Source: Boswellia sacra (Eukaryota > Streptophyta > Magnoliopsida > Sapindales > Burseraceae). From it: DNA of 64,000 bases. The stretch lies in assembly GCA_013180625.2 (NCBI GenBank), contig SNVD02004677.1, positions 142,885 to 206,884 of the forward strand, read 5' to 3'. How positions within the stretch are numbered: the stretch's first letter is position 1; each line of letters begins with the position of its first letter. Made by a program: the position numbers and the translations under genes. Positions 35,031 through 45,047 of the stretch are shown one piece after another. The notes beneath the pieces are model-generated. The model was not told the origin of the DNA. It searched no databases and worked only from the letters and a program-made list of their open reading frames with translations.

Positions 35031-35035
35031 ATATT
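35031..35035. repeat. Target-site duplication ATATT (left)
   Basis: Matches ATATT at 36809-36813 on the other side of the solo LTR. Confidence 0.85.
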
Positions 35036-35399
35036 TGTTAGCCCTAAGGCTATATGATAATTTTGATGATAACAATACACATTGATTCATTGAGTTTACT
35101 AACATGTTTATTTATGTGCAAGAGTAAGATCATTGAAATAATTATAAAATCAATAAGAGACTTATTAAAATAAAGTGTTGAAGCTAAGGAGAAGACTACA
35201 TGTTAAAGGCACCAAAGTTTAAGAACGAGGATTGACTCAAGGAATGTGATACATGAGCAATGTTCAATCAATTAGTCATATATATCTCCATAGAGGTCCA
35301 AATAACGTAATTCTTGAGCCTTTGGAAAGCTTACTCAATTTATAACACTTCATATGTTTCAAAAAAATTTAAATTTTAAGTGCAAGGTTGTCCAAATCC

Positions 35400-35940
35400 T
35401 CATAAAAGTTGAAAGACAAGTGGAAGTAGCTGATATGAGCATCGAATACTCTTTTGGATATATCTTGAGCTAGAAATATCAAACTGACTTGATTCTTATG
35501 GCATTAGAAAGATGACTTAATGAGGAACATTTCATATGTTTTGAAGAGATTCAAATTTCAAATGGAAGGCAGACATAATTGACATGCAATTCGGTGGACT
35601 GACATAGAGAAGAAAAATTAACTCATATGAGCACCGAATAATGTTTTATCCATATCTTAAGATAGAGATATCAAAATGCTTTGATTCTTAATGTTTTGGA
35701 AAGCTTATTCAAATATTCAGATCTTTTATGTTTTAAAAAATTCAAATTTCAAACAGAAGGCTGACAGAATTAACATGCAATTCGGTGGACTGACACAAGG
35801 AAGAAAAATCAAGTCACATGAGTATCGAATGGTGTTTTGGCCATATCTTGAGCTACAAATATCCAAATGACTTGGTTCTTGATGCGTTGGAAAGCTTATT
35901 CAATTTTGCAGATTTCAAATTACAAACAGAACATTGACAA
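35400..35940 (+). repeat. About 191-bp tandem repeats inside the solo LTR
   Basis: Blocks containing ACATGCAATTCGGTGGACTG (35582 and 35773) with flanking GAGCTAGAAATATC- and GGAAAGCTTATTCAA-like segments recur at about 191 bp. About three diverged units are present. Confidence 0.75.
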
Positions 35941-36236
35941 AAATGATAGAAAAATTACGGTTTTTATGGTGGGTAGAAAATTTGGAGTTGGTGTCTTCAC
36001 TTGAATTAGTTCATCTCATTTGCCTATAAAAGGAGCCCTTCTCCCATGCATTCAGCAAGAAGAAGAGACAAGAATCTATCAAGCCAAAAATAAGAGAAAT
36101 ATCAAGTTTAGAGAGCTTTTATATTCTTTATCTACTCTTTGAAGAGAGTTATACTTTTGTTGTAAAAATTTTCTTTCTTCTTGTATTGTGGTGAGAGAGA
36201 GATCTTCTTGTAAAGGATAAAAGTTATCCTTGAGAG

Positions 36237-36496
36237 AACTCTTGGTGTGGTGTTATCAAGAGTTGAAGGAAGAAGCCTTGGTGAGGTTGTTCATCAAGAA
36301 GAACTCTTGGTGTGGTGTTATCAAGAGTTGAAGGAAGTTGCCTTGGTGAGGTTGTTCATCAAGAAGAACTCTTGGTGTGGTGTTATCAAGGGTTGAAGGA
36401 AGTTGCCTTGGTGAGGTTGTTCATCAAGAAGAACTCTTGGTGTGGTGTTATCAAGAGTTGGAAGAAAAAGTCTTGGTGAGGTTGTTCATCAAGCAA
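36237..36496 (+). repeat. 65-bp tandem repeat, four units
   Basis: AACTCTTGGTGTGGTGTTAT begins at 36237, 36302, 36367 and 36432, an exact 65-bp period, with GGTGAGGTTGTTCATCAAG closing each unit. Units differ at a few positions. The array lies downstream of the TATA box, so it would be transcribed. Confidence 0.93.
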
Positions 36497-36808
36497 GTTG
36501 TAAAGATTCTACAACTTAGTGGAAAGCTTAGCTCGTGGAGCTAGGAGCCAGTGGACGTAGGCAAGGTTTGCCGAACCACGTAAATTGAGTTTGCACTCTC
36601 TCTATCCCTATACTCTTTATATTTACTTACACTTGTGATTGTTCTTTATTGCTATTCTCTTGATTGCATTCTATTTTCATCTTCTTCACCTTTATTCTCA
36701 AAGAAATAGTTAAATAATTCTGATCTTTCAAGAAAAGTTTTCTAAATTCGTTTTTATAAATAAAAACCCAATTCACCCTCCTCTTGGGTTGCCATACCTG
36801 GGTCAACA

Positions 36809-36813
36809 ATATT
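36809..36813. repeat. Target-site duplication ATATT (right)
   Basis: Second copy flanking the solo LTR. Confidence 0.85.
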
Positions 36814-38014
36814 GATGACGTAAAATTACAAAAATTTTGATGGAGATCAAAGGAGCATGGAGGCCAAATCAACAAAGCATGGTAGCTAGGGTTTCAAGCA
36901 CAAGAGTTGTGCACCAAAAAACCTAGCCCTAGGGTTTCACATGAACATGCATGGGTTTGCCCTTTCCCTAACCTTATCCACTGAGTCCCGAGCAGGGTTT
37001 AGGCCATGATTATGATTAGGTGTGAGCGTTGGGTGGTGGGCCTCATGTATTGGGCCTAAAAGTCATTGAAACATGAAGCCTAGGGTCCCAAAGCTATGGC
37101 TTGCATTTTTGAACATGGGATTTTTCTTGGAGGTGATGGAAAGCCCTACAATGGTTCTAGGATTTACTAATTTGATGGGCCTAAGGGTTTCTTGGATTGC
37201 CCTAAGCCAAATCAAATTAGCCTAAGCTTAAGTGTGGTGAAGTCCAAAGTGCATGGATTTTATTGTTTTAGGTCTATTGGGTGTTGATCTATGGGCCTAG
37301 CTTGGTGGTTTATCACTAAAATTGGGTCTAATAGGCTGTTTTATGATGCATAATTGCCAAGCAATGAACAAAACCATGGTTTTAGGCTTCATAGGTTCAC
37401 TCAAACTCAAACCTAAGTTGGTTCCAAGTTGTTTCACCTGATGGCCTTAGTTTATTTTGAAACTTGGTCCCATGAGAGTGCAATTGATTTATTGGGTAGT
37501 ATCCTATCTTGTCAATATTGTTTTGCGGTTTAATAGTCCAAAGGTGCCAAATTTGGAGTTTTATAGCCCATAAAATCAAAGTCATAGCCTATAAGGGTGA
37601 AACTACAAATCTAAAAACATTCTAGATCTGTAGGGTGTCTATGAAAATTTTTAGAGTTTCTAGACAGCTTCAAAACAATTTACTAAACACTGAAATTTTC
37701 AATTTTATGAATTTTAAATTTTTTTTGGAACTAATGGACATATACTAACACAAAGGACATACCAAGAAGACATAACAAGAGCTCATTGAAATATTTTAGG
37801 AGAAGGCCTTGTGTTAATACTACACGTATGCTTTATTGTATAATTATTTTATTTAAGTGTTAAATGAAATAGTGACATGTCACATGCCATATAGAGAAAA
37901 GGAAATACCACATCATGTATTATAACATGTCCATGCATTCATGTATAAATATATAAATAAAATTGCTTAAAATTAATAAGATTAATTAAAAGTAATAAGG
38001 TGATTTTTATATAT
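36814..38014. other. Unclassified repetitive DNA
   Basis: No reading frame of note. The plus strand has recurring GGGCCTA and CCTAAG words as in non-coding retrotransposon leaders. It may be more of the leader of the element whose LTR ends at 34386. Confidence 0.35.
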
Positions 38015-39279
38015 TGACACATCCGAAAAAGGATTACCTCCCAAGTATAGGAGTGTCTAAGTAATAAACCTGGTGAGACCGGGGTCGATCCACGAGGAAG
38101 GAAATTTTAGCGCTACAAACTATAAAGTAAGTAAATATGATATGGATGATTCAAAGAGATGACAAGATAATATCAACAAATATAGGTAAGAACAAGTTCG
38201 TAAACAATAAATGAGAATCACACAAGAGAAATCAACACAATAATAATGAAAGCTAAGGTTAGGGAATCCGACCTTGATATTTCAAATAAGGATAAACAAC
38301 CCATTTTAGTTATATGAATTATACTTGCTTCGTTACCAATATTTATACCACTTCTTGTAAATGGGTTCAAGCATCCAATGTGCCAAGGATTGTCGACAAT
38401 AGATCAAGGCCTCCACTTTACGAGTGGTGTCAAGATTGATTAGAGAAATAAATATAAATCATATAAACAACACAAGATTATGATTATTAAGCACATATTA
38501 AAGGGTTAGAGAATCCTTACTCTCATATCAAGGGTTTCACCCTTTCACCTTAGTAAGAGAGAAATTAGAAAGACATTATAAAAGAAAGGAGACAAATTGC
38601 AAGAAAAAGAAGATTTATTAATAGCATAAAAACACAAGAGAGAAACACAATACAAGATCCTAGCAAGGCCAAGATGCCCTAATGGGTCACAAGGCACCTC
38701 TATTTATAGATACATTTAGGGGCAAACTTGTCAAATTACAAAGGAATAATTGTCAAATATTAGATGCACCAACTTTGACAATTGGGATAATTAGGTGAAC
38801 CGACTTTGACCACCAATTTTGACATTGAAGTATTGAGAATTTTAATCATATGTCTTCATGAAAGTCGTATATATTTCTCTCAGCTTTCTTGAACATCTTG
38901 ATTTATACAATTCGGATACGTATCTTGAGAGATATGGTCAAAATACTGAGGCATGGTCAGGCTGGGCCAAAACTGCTGATGGGTTCACTTCAAGCCCATT
39001 TTTGGTCCACTACGAGCCCGAATTTGATGATTCTTGTGAAATATAATCTTGTAGATAATTTAATCTGCTTTCCAAAACATTAAGATTTGCATGATTCTGA
39101 TCTATAAATAGAATGTTATGCCCATTTTACCAAACTTGAAATAAAACCAAAATTAAGAGAAAGTTAATTCCAAAGATGCAAAGACTAAAAATATGCTTAA
39201 GTTGATGAATTTAATGACACTATTAATGCAATATGATAAACTAAACTCTTATTAAGTATACATATTTAAGTGTCCATCA
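38015..39279 (-). repeat. Athila A 3' LTR, 1,265 bp
   Basis: Minus-strand ends TGATGGACAC and GATGTGTCA. It contains TATAAATAGAGGTGCC on the minus strand around 38700, a probable promoter. Compared with 49289-50654 it lacks about 100 bp near 38370, between two similar AAGCATCCAATGTG / AAGCATTTGATGTG words. Confidence 0.9.
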
Positions 39280-39291
39280 CACCCCCCAACC
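39280..39291 (-). other. Athila A polypurine tract
   Basis: Minus-strand GGTTGGGGGGTG directly before the 3' LTR start TGATGG. Confidence 0.88.
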
Positions 39292-39569
39292 AGCTTATTG
39301 CTAGTCCCTAGCAATTAAAGCGTTATTATTTAGAAGTGATGTATAGAATTTTACATCCAAGGTGGTCATTATTACACTCTTCTTGATTTTATCCAAATAA
39401 ACAAACTCTCAACCGATTTTTTTTAAATGACTCATGTACCCTTCAGTCAAGATATCAATAAACCTTCTTTTTGCGCTCAGTCGACACATGACTATGGGGC
39501 TTATTAGAAAGAAGCCATATCGGTTCTAATATTTGTTAAGGCTAACAACTGTAGGTTAGGGGCATTCAT

Positions 39570-39570
39570 T

Positions 39571-39656
<86 letters not shown>

Positions 39657-39669
39657 ATATATATATATG
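39570..39669. repeat. AT / ATGT microsatellite
   Basis: A long (AT)n run followed by several ATGT units and more AT. The same place in element B (about 50962-50978) has only a short AT run. Confidence 0.95.
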
Positions 39670-39699
39670 TTTTCTTTTTGAAAGAATGCATCTTTAACC

Positions 39700-39965
39700 T
39701 ATGTAGCGAGCCTTAGGCTAATGACTCCCAGACCAGTTGGCCTTAGGGCATTAGGTGTTAAGACACCCCTTCGAGCTTAACGACTCGGGTTGCCGATGCT
39801 TTATTTTTGCTTAGAAGCTTGTGGGTAGTGCAATGTTCAATCCCATTAAGCTTTTTCCTTAATCCATGTAGCGAGCTTTGGGCCAATAGCTCCCAAACCA
39901 GTTGGTCTTAGGGTATTAGGTGTTGAGGAACCCCTCGGGCTTAATTGCTCGAATTAAGGAGGCTA
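39700..39965. repeat. About 165-bp duplicated segment, Athila A 3' region
   Basis: Two diverged units begin ATGTAGCGAGCCTTAGGCTA (about 39700) and ATGTAGCGAGCTTTGGGCCA (about 39866). Each continues with CAGTTGG and GTATTAGGTGTT- or GCATTAGGTGTT-like segments. The pair is also present in element B (51005 and 51171). Confidence 0.8.
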
Positions 39966-40421
39966 CGAGACCAAACTTATCCACAATTGCTTTCTCTTCT
40001 TCTCTTCTTTTTTTTCACTTTTTTTTTTGCTTTTTTTCTTTTGCTTTTTTTTTTTTTACTTTTCCTTTCCTTTTGTTGTTATCCTAAACAAAACAAAAGA
40101 ACTCAAATATTGCAACATTTCATTTCGCCATCCACAATCATGCATCAAGGTATGTGTGTGTGTGAAGAAAGGTTCATGAATACTTGCTTAACGAGTACAT
40201 AAGCAAACAATTTATTAAATGATAAGGTTGTGAGAGTTCATAGATTTGAATAATTAAAAGTGAAATGAATAAAACCTCCTTGTTATAAAATTCAAAAATC
40301 AAAACTAAATAATATCAAGTTAACTAAAATGACTCCTAAAAAATGCAAAATCAAAACAAAATGAAAAATTGGTTAGAGTATGTTTCAAAAGTTCAAACTG
40401 GCCTTCCCTACTCTGCCATTC

Positions 40422-40426
40422 CTGAC
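40422..40426. repeat. Target-site duplication CTGAC (left)
   Basis: Matches CTGAC at 41842-41846. The empty site in element B has one copy. Confidence 0.9.
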
Positions 40427-41841
40427 TGATAAACGCATGAAAGTACACTCTTAAGTATAAATAATTAATGCTAATTGAACAGTATTATAAAGCTTTTATG
40501 ATATTTTAGCATAATTATTTTTCTTATGCCTCTTTTACATTTGTTTCATTTCTTTTGCATTTTCTTTAGTCTTTATCTTGAAATAAAGTATTGTCCTTGA
40601 ATTGTGATTGATAGAAATCATTTTTTCAGGTTTAATAAAATGGATACAACTCTCAATCTATAGATCAAAATGGAGAGATTATTGAACCTCGAGCAACATG
40701 TCTCAATTTTACACAAAGTTGAAGAACAATCAAAAGCCCAAATCCAACATTTGATGGGCCGAAATTGAGACACAACAAAACCAAATTGTAGTTGTTTCTC
40801 AGCCCGACCCATGTCCAGTATTTGGGCCATATCTCAGAGAATACTTGTCCAAATTGCATGAATCTGGTGGCCCTGGAAAGCTGAGACAAAATGCTACAAC
40901 TTTCATGTTTTCCACAAAGCCCAATTCGGTCCATTTGGTGGTCAAAAAGCAGCTGCAAGTTGGTGGCCGACATTGTGGAAAAATTGGTGGAGGTTTGGTG
41001 TAATAGTTCCATTTCATCACCTATTTAAGGACAACTTGAGGAATTGAATGAGGGGAGAAAAAAAATCATTTGAGTTCACATTTTATCATTGTATATTACA
41101 ATTCTCTCTTGTATTTTCTCTTTAGAAATGATAAGAATGAATTGTAAGTTAAGCTAGAACTCTTGGTAAGGCTAGAGATGAACTTGTATGTGTAGTTCAT
41201 CTATTTCTCCACTTTCATTTTACCTCAAGGGCTATAAAGATTGTATGTTTGTTTATGTGTTAAAATCTTTCTCATCTTGTGATTTCTTTTTAATCCAGAA
41301 ATTATAATTCTCAATTTCATATAAATTCAGTCATGCTTTCTTTATGTGATTCATGTTGAATTATAATTGTTACTGGTAGTTTCGTTTTACGAGTTAGTCC
41401 TTTATTACAATATTGTCATGTGATATATTATACCTCTTGGATAACTTGTAAGGATGAATGTTGTTGGTAAATATTGTTTGTAAAGAGTTTATGCATATCA
41501 AATACATGTGTTTATCATTTATGCTATACTATACATATTTTCCGATTGATTGTTTGGGATGTGAAACTTTCAATTGAGTTATAATTATTAAATCAAAGTG
41601 GAGATTAGATTTACAAAACATATAAGTGATTCTCGATGCCTTACTTCTTAATTACCATCGATTGTTTCCAATTATTAAACACTGAATTTTCTTTAGAACT
41701 AATCACTTCAAAGTTAAATTTTACATTTTTATTATCTTTTTAATATTTTTGTTTTACGAACCTCTTTTATCGAAGGCCTCCTTGTGGATTCGACACCTCA
41801 ACGTATACTACAATAACCGCGGTATATTTTGGGCGTAACCA
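40427..41841. mobile_element. Solo LTR inside Athila A, 1,415 bp
   Basis: Comparison with element B shows the empty site (near 51690). The insert begins TGATAAACGCATG and ends GGGCGTAACCA, and CTGAC is repeated on both sides (40422-40426 and 41842-41846). TG...CA ends plus a 5-bp duplication and no coding content identify a solo LTR. The family is uncertain, possibly gypsy. Confidence 0.88.
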
Positions 41842-41846
41842 CTGAC
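41842..41846. repeat. Target-site duplication CTGAC (right)
   Basis: Second copy next to the solo LTR. Confidence 0.9.
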
Positions 41847-41959
41847 CCAGAATGCGTCTCGAGAGGATTTGAACTCCTTACACCGCACTCTGAATCTAAT
41901 TACTAACTCGCTTTTTTTTTAAGAAAAAAAAAATTCAAGACACACTTATGTCTACTATC

Positions 41960-41976
41960 TTTTCCCCCCAACCAAA
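41960..41976 (-). other. Second polypurine-like tract, Athila A
   Basis: Minus-strand GGTTGGGGGGAAAAG shares GGTTGGGGGG with the LTR-adjacent tract but lies about 2.7 kb upstream of it in element orientation (1.3 kb without the solo LTR). Copy B has GGTTGGGGGGAAGG at about 51810-51823. Confidence 0.6.
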
Positions 41977-42119
41977 TGAAACATTGTCCTCAATGTTTAA
42001 ATGTAGAGAGATAAAGTATAGGAGACATTACCTAAAGCTTCTGTTGTTCAAGAGAGATGACCTGAAAGACTCATAAAATAAAATACCAAAAATAAAATAA
42101 AATAAAAGACAAGAAAAAA

Positions 42120-42770
42120 TTACAAACGGAGATTCATATCCAGTTTGCACTTTTTGTTTTGCCCTCCTGACCAATTAATTTGAGTACTAGCTGGGTCAGG
42201 TTTATACTCAATTGCTTGTAATTTGTCAAGTAACTCATCAGCAGAAGTGGCAGAAACAAGGAACTGTCTCGCCGAATGAGGGATAAAATTTTGTTCCACA
42301 CCTGCATCAACAAAACTTATTAAAGGATCAAAGAAATTTTTGACATTCAACAAACCTAAGGGTTTTTTATGGAGATTCAGTTGGACCCAAGAGGCTATTT
42401 GAAAAATTTCTTCAAGAGTACCAAAGCCACCTAGTAAAGCAATAAAGGCATCTGAATTGATGAGCATATGTGCCATGCGTTCATGCATAGAGGAGACTTG
42501 TAACTCATGCCCAACCGTTTTTCCAACAATGCTTTCTATAGCCAAAGCTTTAGGAATAACTCCTAAAACTTGACTACCTCCTACATGTGCAGCTGTTGAT
42601 ACACAACCCATTAACCCAAAGCTACCTCCCCCATAAACCACATGAATCTTTCTGTCAGCCAGTAGCTTACCAAGATAATTTGCTACTTCTACAAACTCCT
42701 TACTTTTACCAGGTCGAGATCCACAGAATACACATATCCTTTGGATTTGACGTTTTGAGGTTCCCTCCAT
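42120..42770 (-). CDS. LOG: LOG-family cytokinin-activating enzyme, retrotransposon-borne (copy A)
   Basis: An open frame of 216 codons, the normal full length for LOG (cytokinin riboside 5'-monophosphate phosphoribohydrolase). LOG enzymes cut ribose-5-phosphate from cytokinin nucleotides to release the active free base, usually in the cytosol. Visible motifs: ICVFCGSRPGKSKEF (12-26), VVYGGGSFGLMG with GGGS at 47-50, SSMHERMAHM with Arg at 98, and LGGFGTLEE at 113-121 for PGGxGTxxE. Leu replaces Pro at 113, whereas copy B has Pro. The Lys usual after MHER is Met in both copies, so that is lineage-specific. The gene is uninterrupted, while as I recall plant LOG genes have several introns, so a cDNA origin is likely. 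It lies after integrase and the accessory ORF in Athila A and would be read from the LTR transcript. Whether it is active is unknown. Confidence 0.93.
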   Translation of the reverse strand: MEGTSKRQIQRICVFCGSRPGKSKEFVEVANYLGKLLADRKIHVVYGGGSFGLMGCVSTAAHVGGSQVLGVIPKALAIESIVGKTVGHELQVSSMHERMAHMLINSDAFIALLGGFGTLEEIFQIASWVQLNLHKKPLGLLNVKNFFDPLISFVDAGVEQNFIPHSARQFLVSATSADELLDKLQAIEYKPDPASTQINWSGGQNKKCKLDMNLRL

Positions 42771-43087
42771 GTCTATGCAACTCTCTAACTATGTGTGAAA
42801 AAGAGAACAAAAGATGTGGTATTTATGGAGTGCAAAAAGGTACCCTAATGATGACATCCAAATAGGTAGCTCGGCTGCTTGTTGAAAAATTTGACAATTA
42901 CGCATAGAAATTCAAAAAAGATGATGAAATAAGACACCATAAGTCAAACAAAAGATACAAATTAAAAAATGACAGCTAATAGACATTAAAATTCAAAAAT
43001 GATGGCACGCATGCATATGCACAGGTAGTTGTGACTGTGGCTCACATATTCCTCTGGTTTTACGTCCAGAAACGGGTTAAACACCTT

Positions 43088-43660
43088 CTATGAGTTGGGG
43101 ATATGCTTCCCATCCAGTTTTCTTATAAACTGGCAAACAGGATCTTTTTGAGTCAGATTTCCAAGACTATAGCATTCCTGCTCATCTCGGAATTGTGTCC
43201 ACAAGTTAAAAATTTCACGCTACACAAGTCCACAAGAATGCTTCTCAAGAGTCATTCGGATATGCTTCTCAAGAGTCATTCGGATATCATCCAAAGACTC
43301 CATACTCAGTCCATTCTTGATTAGCTGTAGTTTATCCTCTCGATTATTAGACAAATATCCCAAGGAGCGACAACGCTGGTTACAAGTCCATCTTGCACAT
43401 TTGGGGCAAACTTATAACCTTTTCGCTCTTCGCTTTTTGGCGTAAGAGCTTTTTCCCATACCTGGCATGTGAGAAACAAGATTATCTAAAAATTCATAAG
43501 AAAATCAAACCTTGGCTTCAATCAACCATCTTACTTCAATAGGCATACCCTTACGCATCAACATCCTTAGTCTTTCTGCGCGAGCTTTGTAAATTTTAAG
43601 CAAATCATTTGGAGGAAGAGAGGAAAAATGTTTGTGCAGATTTGAGAGAATGGTGTCCAT
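43088..43660 (-). pseudogene. Accessory ORF of unknown function, Athila A
   Basis: Starting at 43660 (MDTILSNLHKHFSSLPPND), this lies between integrase and LOG, on the same strand. It reads RLRMLMRKGMPIEVRWLIEA, then a Cys motif CPKCARWTCNQRC (Cys-x2-Cys-x4-Cys-x3-Cys), LSNNREDKLQLIKNGLSMES, LWTQFRDEQECYSLGNLTQ and DPVCQFIRKLDGKHIPNS with a stop at 43088. Several stops break it, and an 8-codon direct duplication (HIRMTLEK) occurs near 43243-43290. Copy B has the same ORF. The family is not recognised. Cys spacing suggests a small zinc-binding fold, but that is inference. Confidence 0.7.
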
Positions 43661-43786
43661 GTGAAAATGCGAGAAAAAAAAAAAGAAAATGAATGCAAGG
43701 TGAGAAACAGTTTTTAGAAAACTGAAAAACCGACTTTAAAAGTCATGGAGTACCGTATCCGTCACTTGACCGGAAAAAATCAATCC

Positions 43787-44939
43787 TTAAAAAGGATCGA
43801 CTAAAGCAATGGACTCTTCATTTTGGTCAAAATTTTCAAAGAATGGTTTTAACCGTTGTCCATTAACTATAAACACATTACCATTCTTTGGGTTCTCAAT
43901 TTCAACTGCTCCATGAGGGAAGACATTTTTAACAATGAAAGGCCCAATCCAACGAGATCGAAGTTTACCAAGAAACAACTACAATCTTGAATCATACACA
44001 AGAACTTTTTGTGAAGGTTCAAAAGATTTTCTAACAATGAATTTGTCATGAAAAACCTTCATTTTTTCTTTGTAGATTTTAGAATTTTCATAAGCCTCAT
44101 TCCTGATTTCTTCAAGTTCACTCAATTGGAGTTTAGTAACTTGCAAGCATCATTCAAATTTGTGTTAAATGTTTTAATGGCCCAATAAGCTTTATGCTCA
44201 ATTTCCATATCGAAGTGACAAGGTTTTCCATAAACTAATCTATAAGGAGACATTCCTAATGATGTTTTAAAAGCAGTTCGATAAGCCCAAAGTGCATCAT
44301 TAAGTCTTAAAGACCAATCTTTACGATTTGGGTTAACCGTTTTTTCTAAGATCTGTTTTATCTCCCTATTAGCTAATTAAACTTGTCCACTTGTTTGTGG
44401 GTGATAAGGTGTAGAAATTTTATGGGTTATTCTATATTTCTTCATTAAGGTTTCAAATGGTTTGTTACAAAAATGTGTACCCCCATAACTAATGATGGCT
44501 CGAGGAATTTCAAATCTCCATAAGATATTCTCTTTCAAGAATTTGATAACTGTTTTGTGATCGTTGTTTCGACATGGAATTGCCATAACCCATTTTGAAA
44601 CATAGTCTCCTGCAACAAGAATGTACACAAAACCAAATGATGGTGGAAAAGGTCCCATAAAATCAATACCTAATAGTCAAAGATTTCAACAACAAGAATG
44701 GGATTCAAAGGCATCATGTTTCTTTTTGAAATGGATCCCAATTTTTGACAATTTTCACACGTTTTACAAAATGCATGTGCATCTTTAAATAAGGTGGGCC
44801 AATAAAATCCATATTGCAAGATTTTAGCAGCTATTTTTCTAGATGAAAAATGTCCTCCACATGCTTCAAAATGACAAAAATTAATAACACTACTTACCTC
44901 ATTGTCGGGTATGCATCTTCTAATTTTTAATCCAGACAA
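43787..44939 (-). pseudogene. Athila A integrase
   Basis: Frames 44939-44670, 44658-44377 and 43978-43787 and the sequence between them. The zinc region is kept (CHFEACGGHFSSRKIAAKIL, FCKTCENCQKLGS). In the core, RAIISYGGTHFCNKPFE has Tyr where copy B has the catalytic Asp (ISDGGTHF), so it is inactive. THKISTPYHPQTSGQV follows. The C-terminal part includes [20 protein letters not shown]. Confidence 0.9.
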
Positions 44940-45047
44940 TATTTGAATAGATATGGGTCATCCCAATAAAAATATTCACCTCGGTCAAAAACTTTCTTTT
45001 GTCTTGAGCATTCCAATGAGGTGGCATTTTTCCTATTGCAAGGAAAT

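Larger units (their letters stand above)
35036..36808 (+). mobile_element. Solo LTR (SIRE/Maximus-like copia), 1,773 bp
   Basis: Starts TGTTAGCCCTAAGG, ends GCCATACCTGGGTCAACA, and is flanked by a perfect ATATT duplication (35031-35035 and 36809-36813). It has TATAAAAGG at 36025-36033, a likely promoter. The length and the CCCAATTCACCCTCCTCTTG near the end resemble SIRE/Maximus LTRs. The lack of internal sequence together with an intact duplication means the element collapsed by LTR-LTR recombination. Confidence 0.85.
39292..42119 (-). other. 3' non-coding region of Athila A
   Basis: Between LOG and the polypurine tract there is no coding sequence. It contains a C/T-rich stretch, a tandemly repeated segment, a microsatellite, a second polypurine-like tract and a solo LTR (listed separately). 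The equivalent part of element B is 50667-51967. Confidence 0.75.

Noticed and set aside
38010..38014. Target duplication for the Athila tandem
   Set aside because: The left flank is TATAT, but the right end of element B is truncated, so no partner can be compared.
39945..40202. Phe/Leu-rich 85-codon plus-strand frame that looks like a membrane protein
   Set aside because: It is a read-through of a T-rich stretch in the Athila 3' non-coding region. The copy in element B (51249-51474) differs in length.
42587..42865. Plus-strand 92-codon frame over LOG copy A
   Set aside because: It is the shadow of the minus-strand LOG gene and its upstream DNA.
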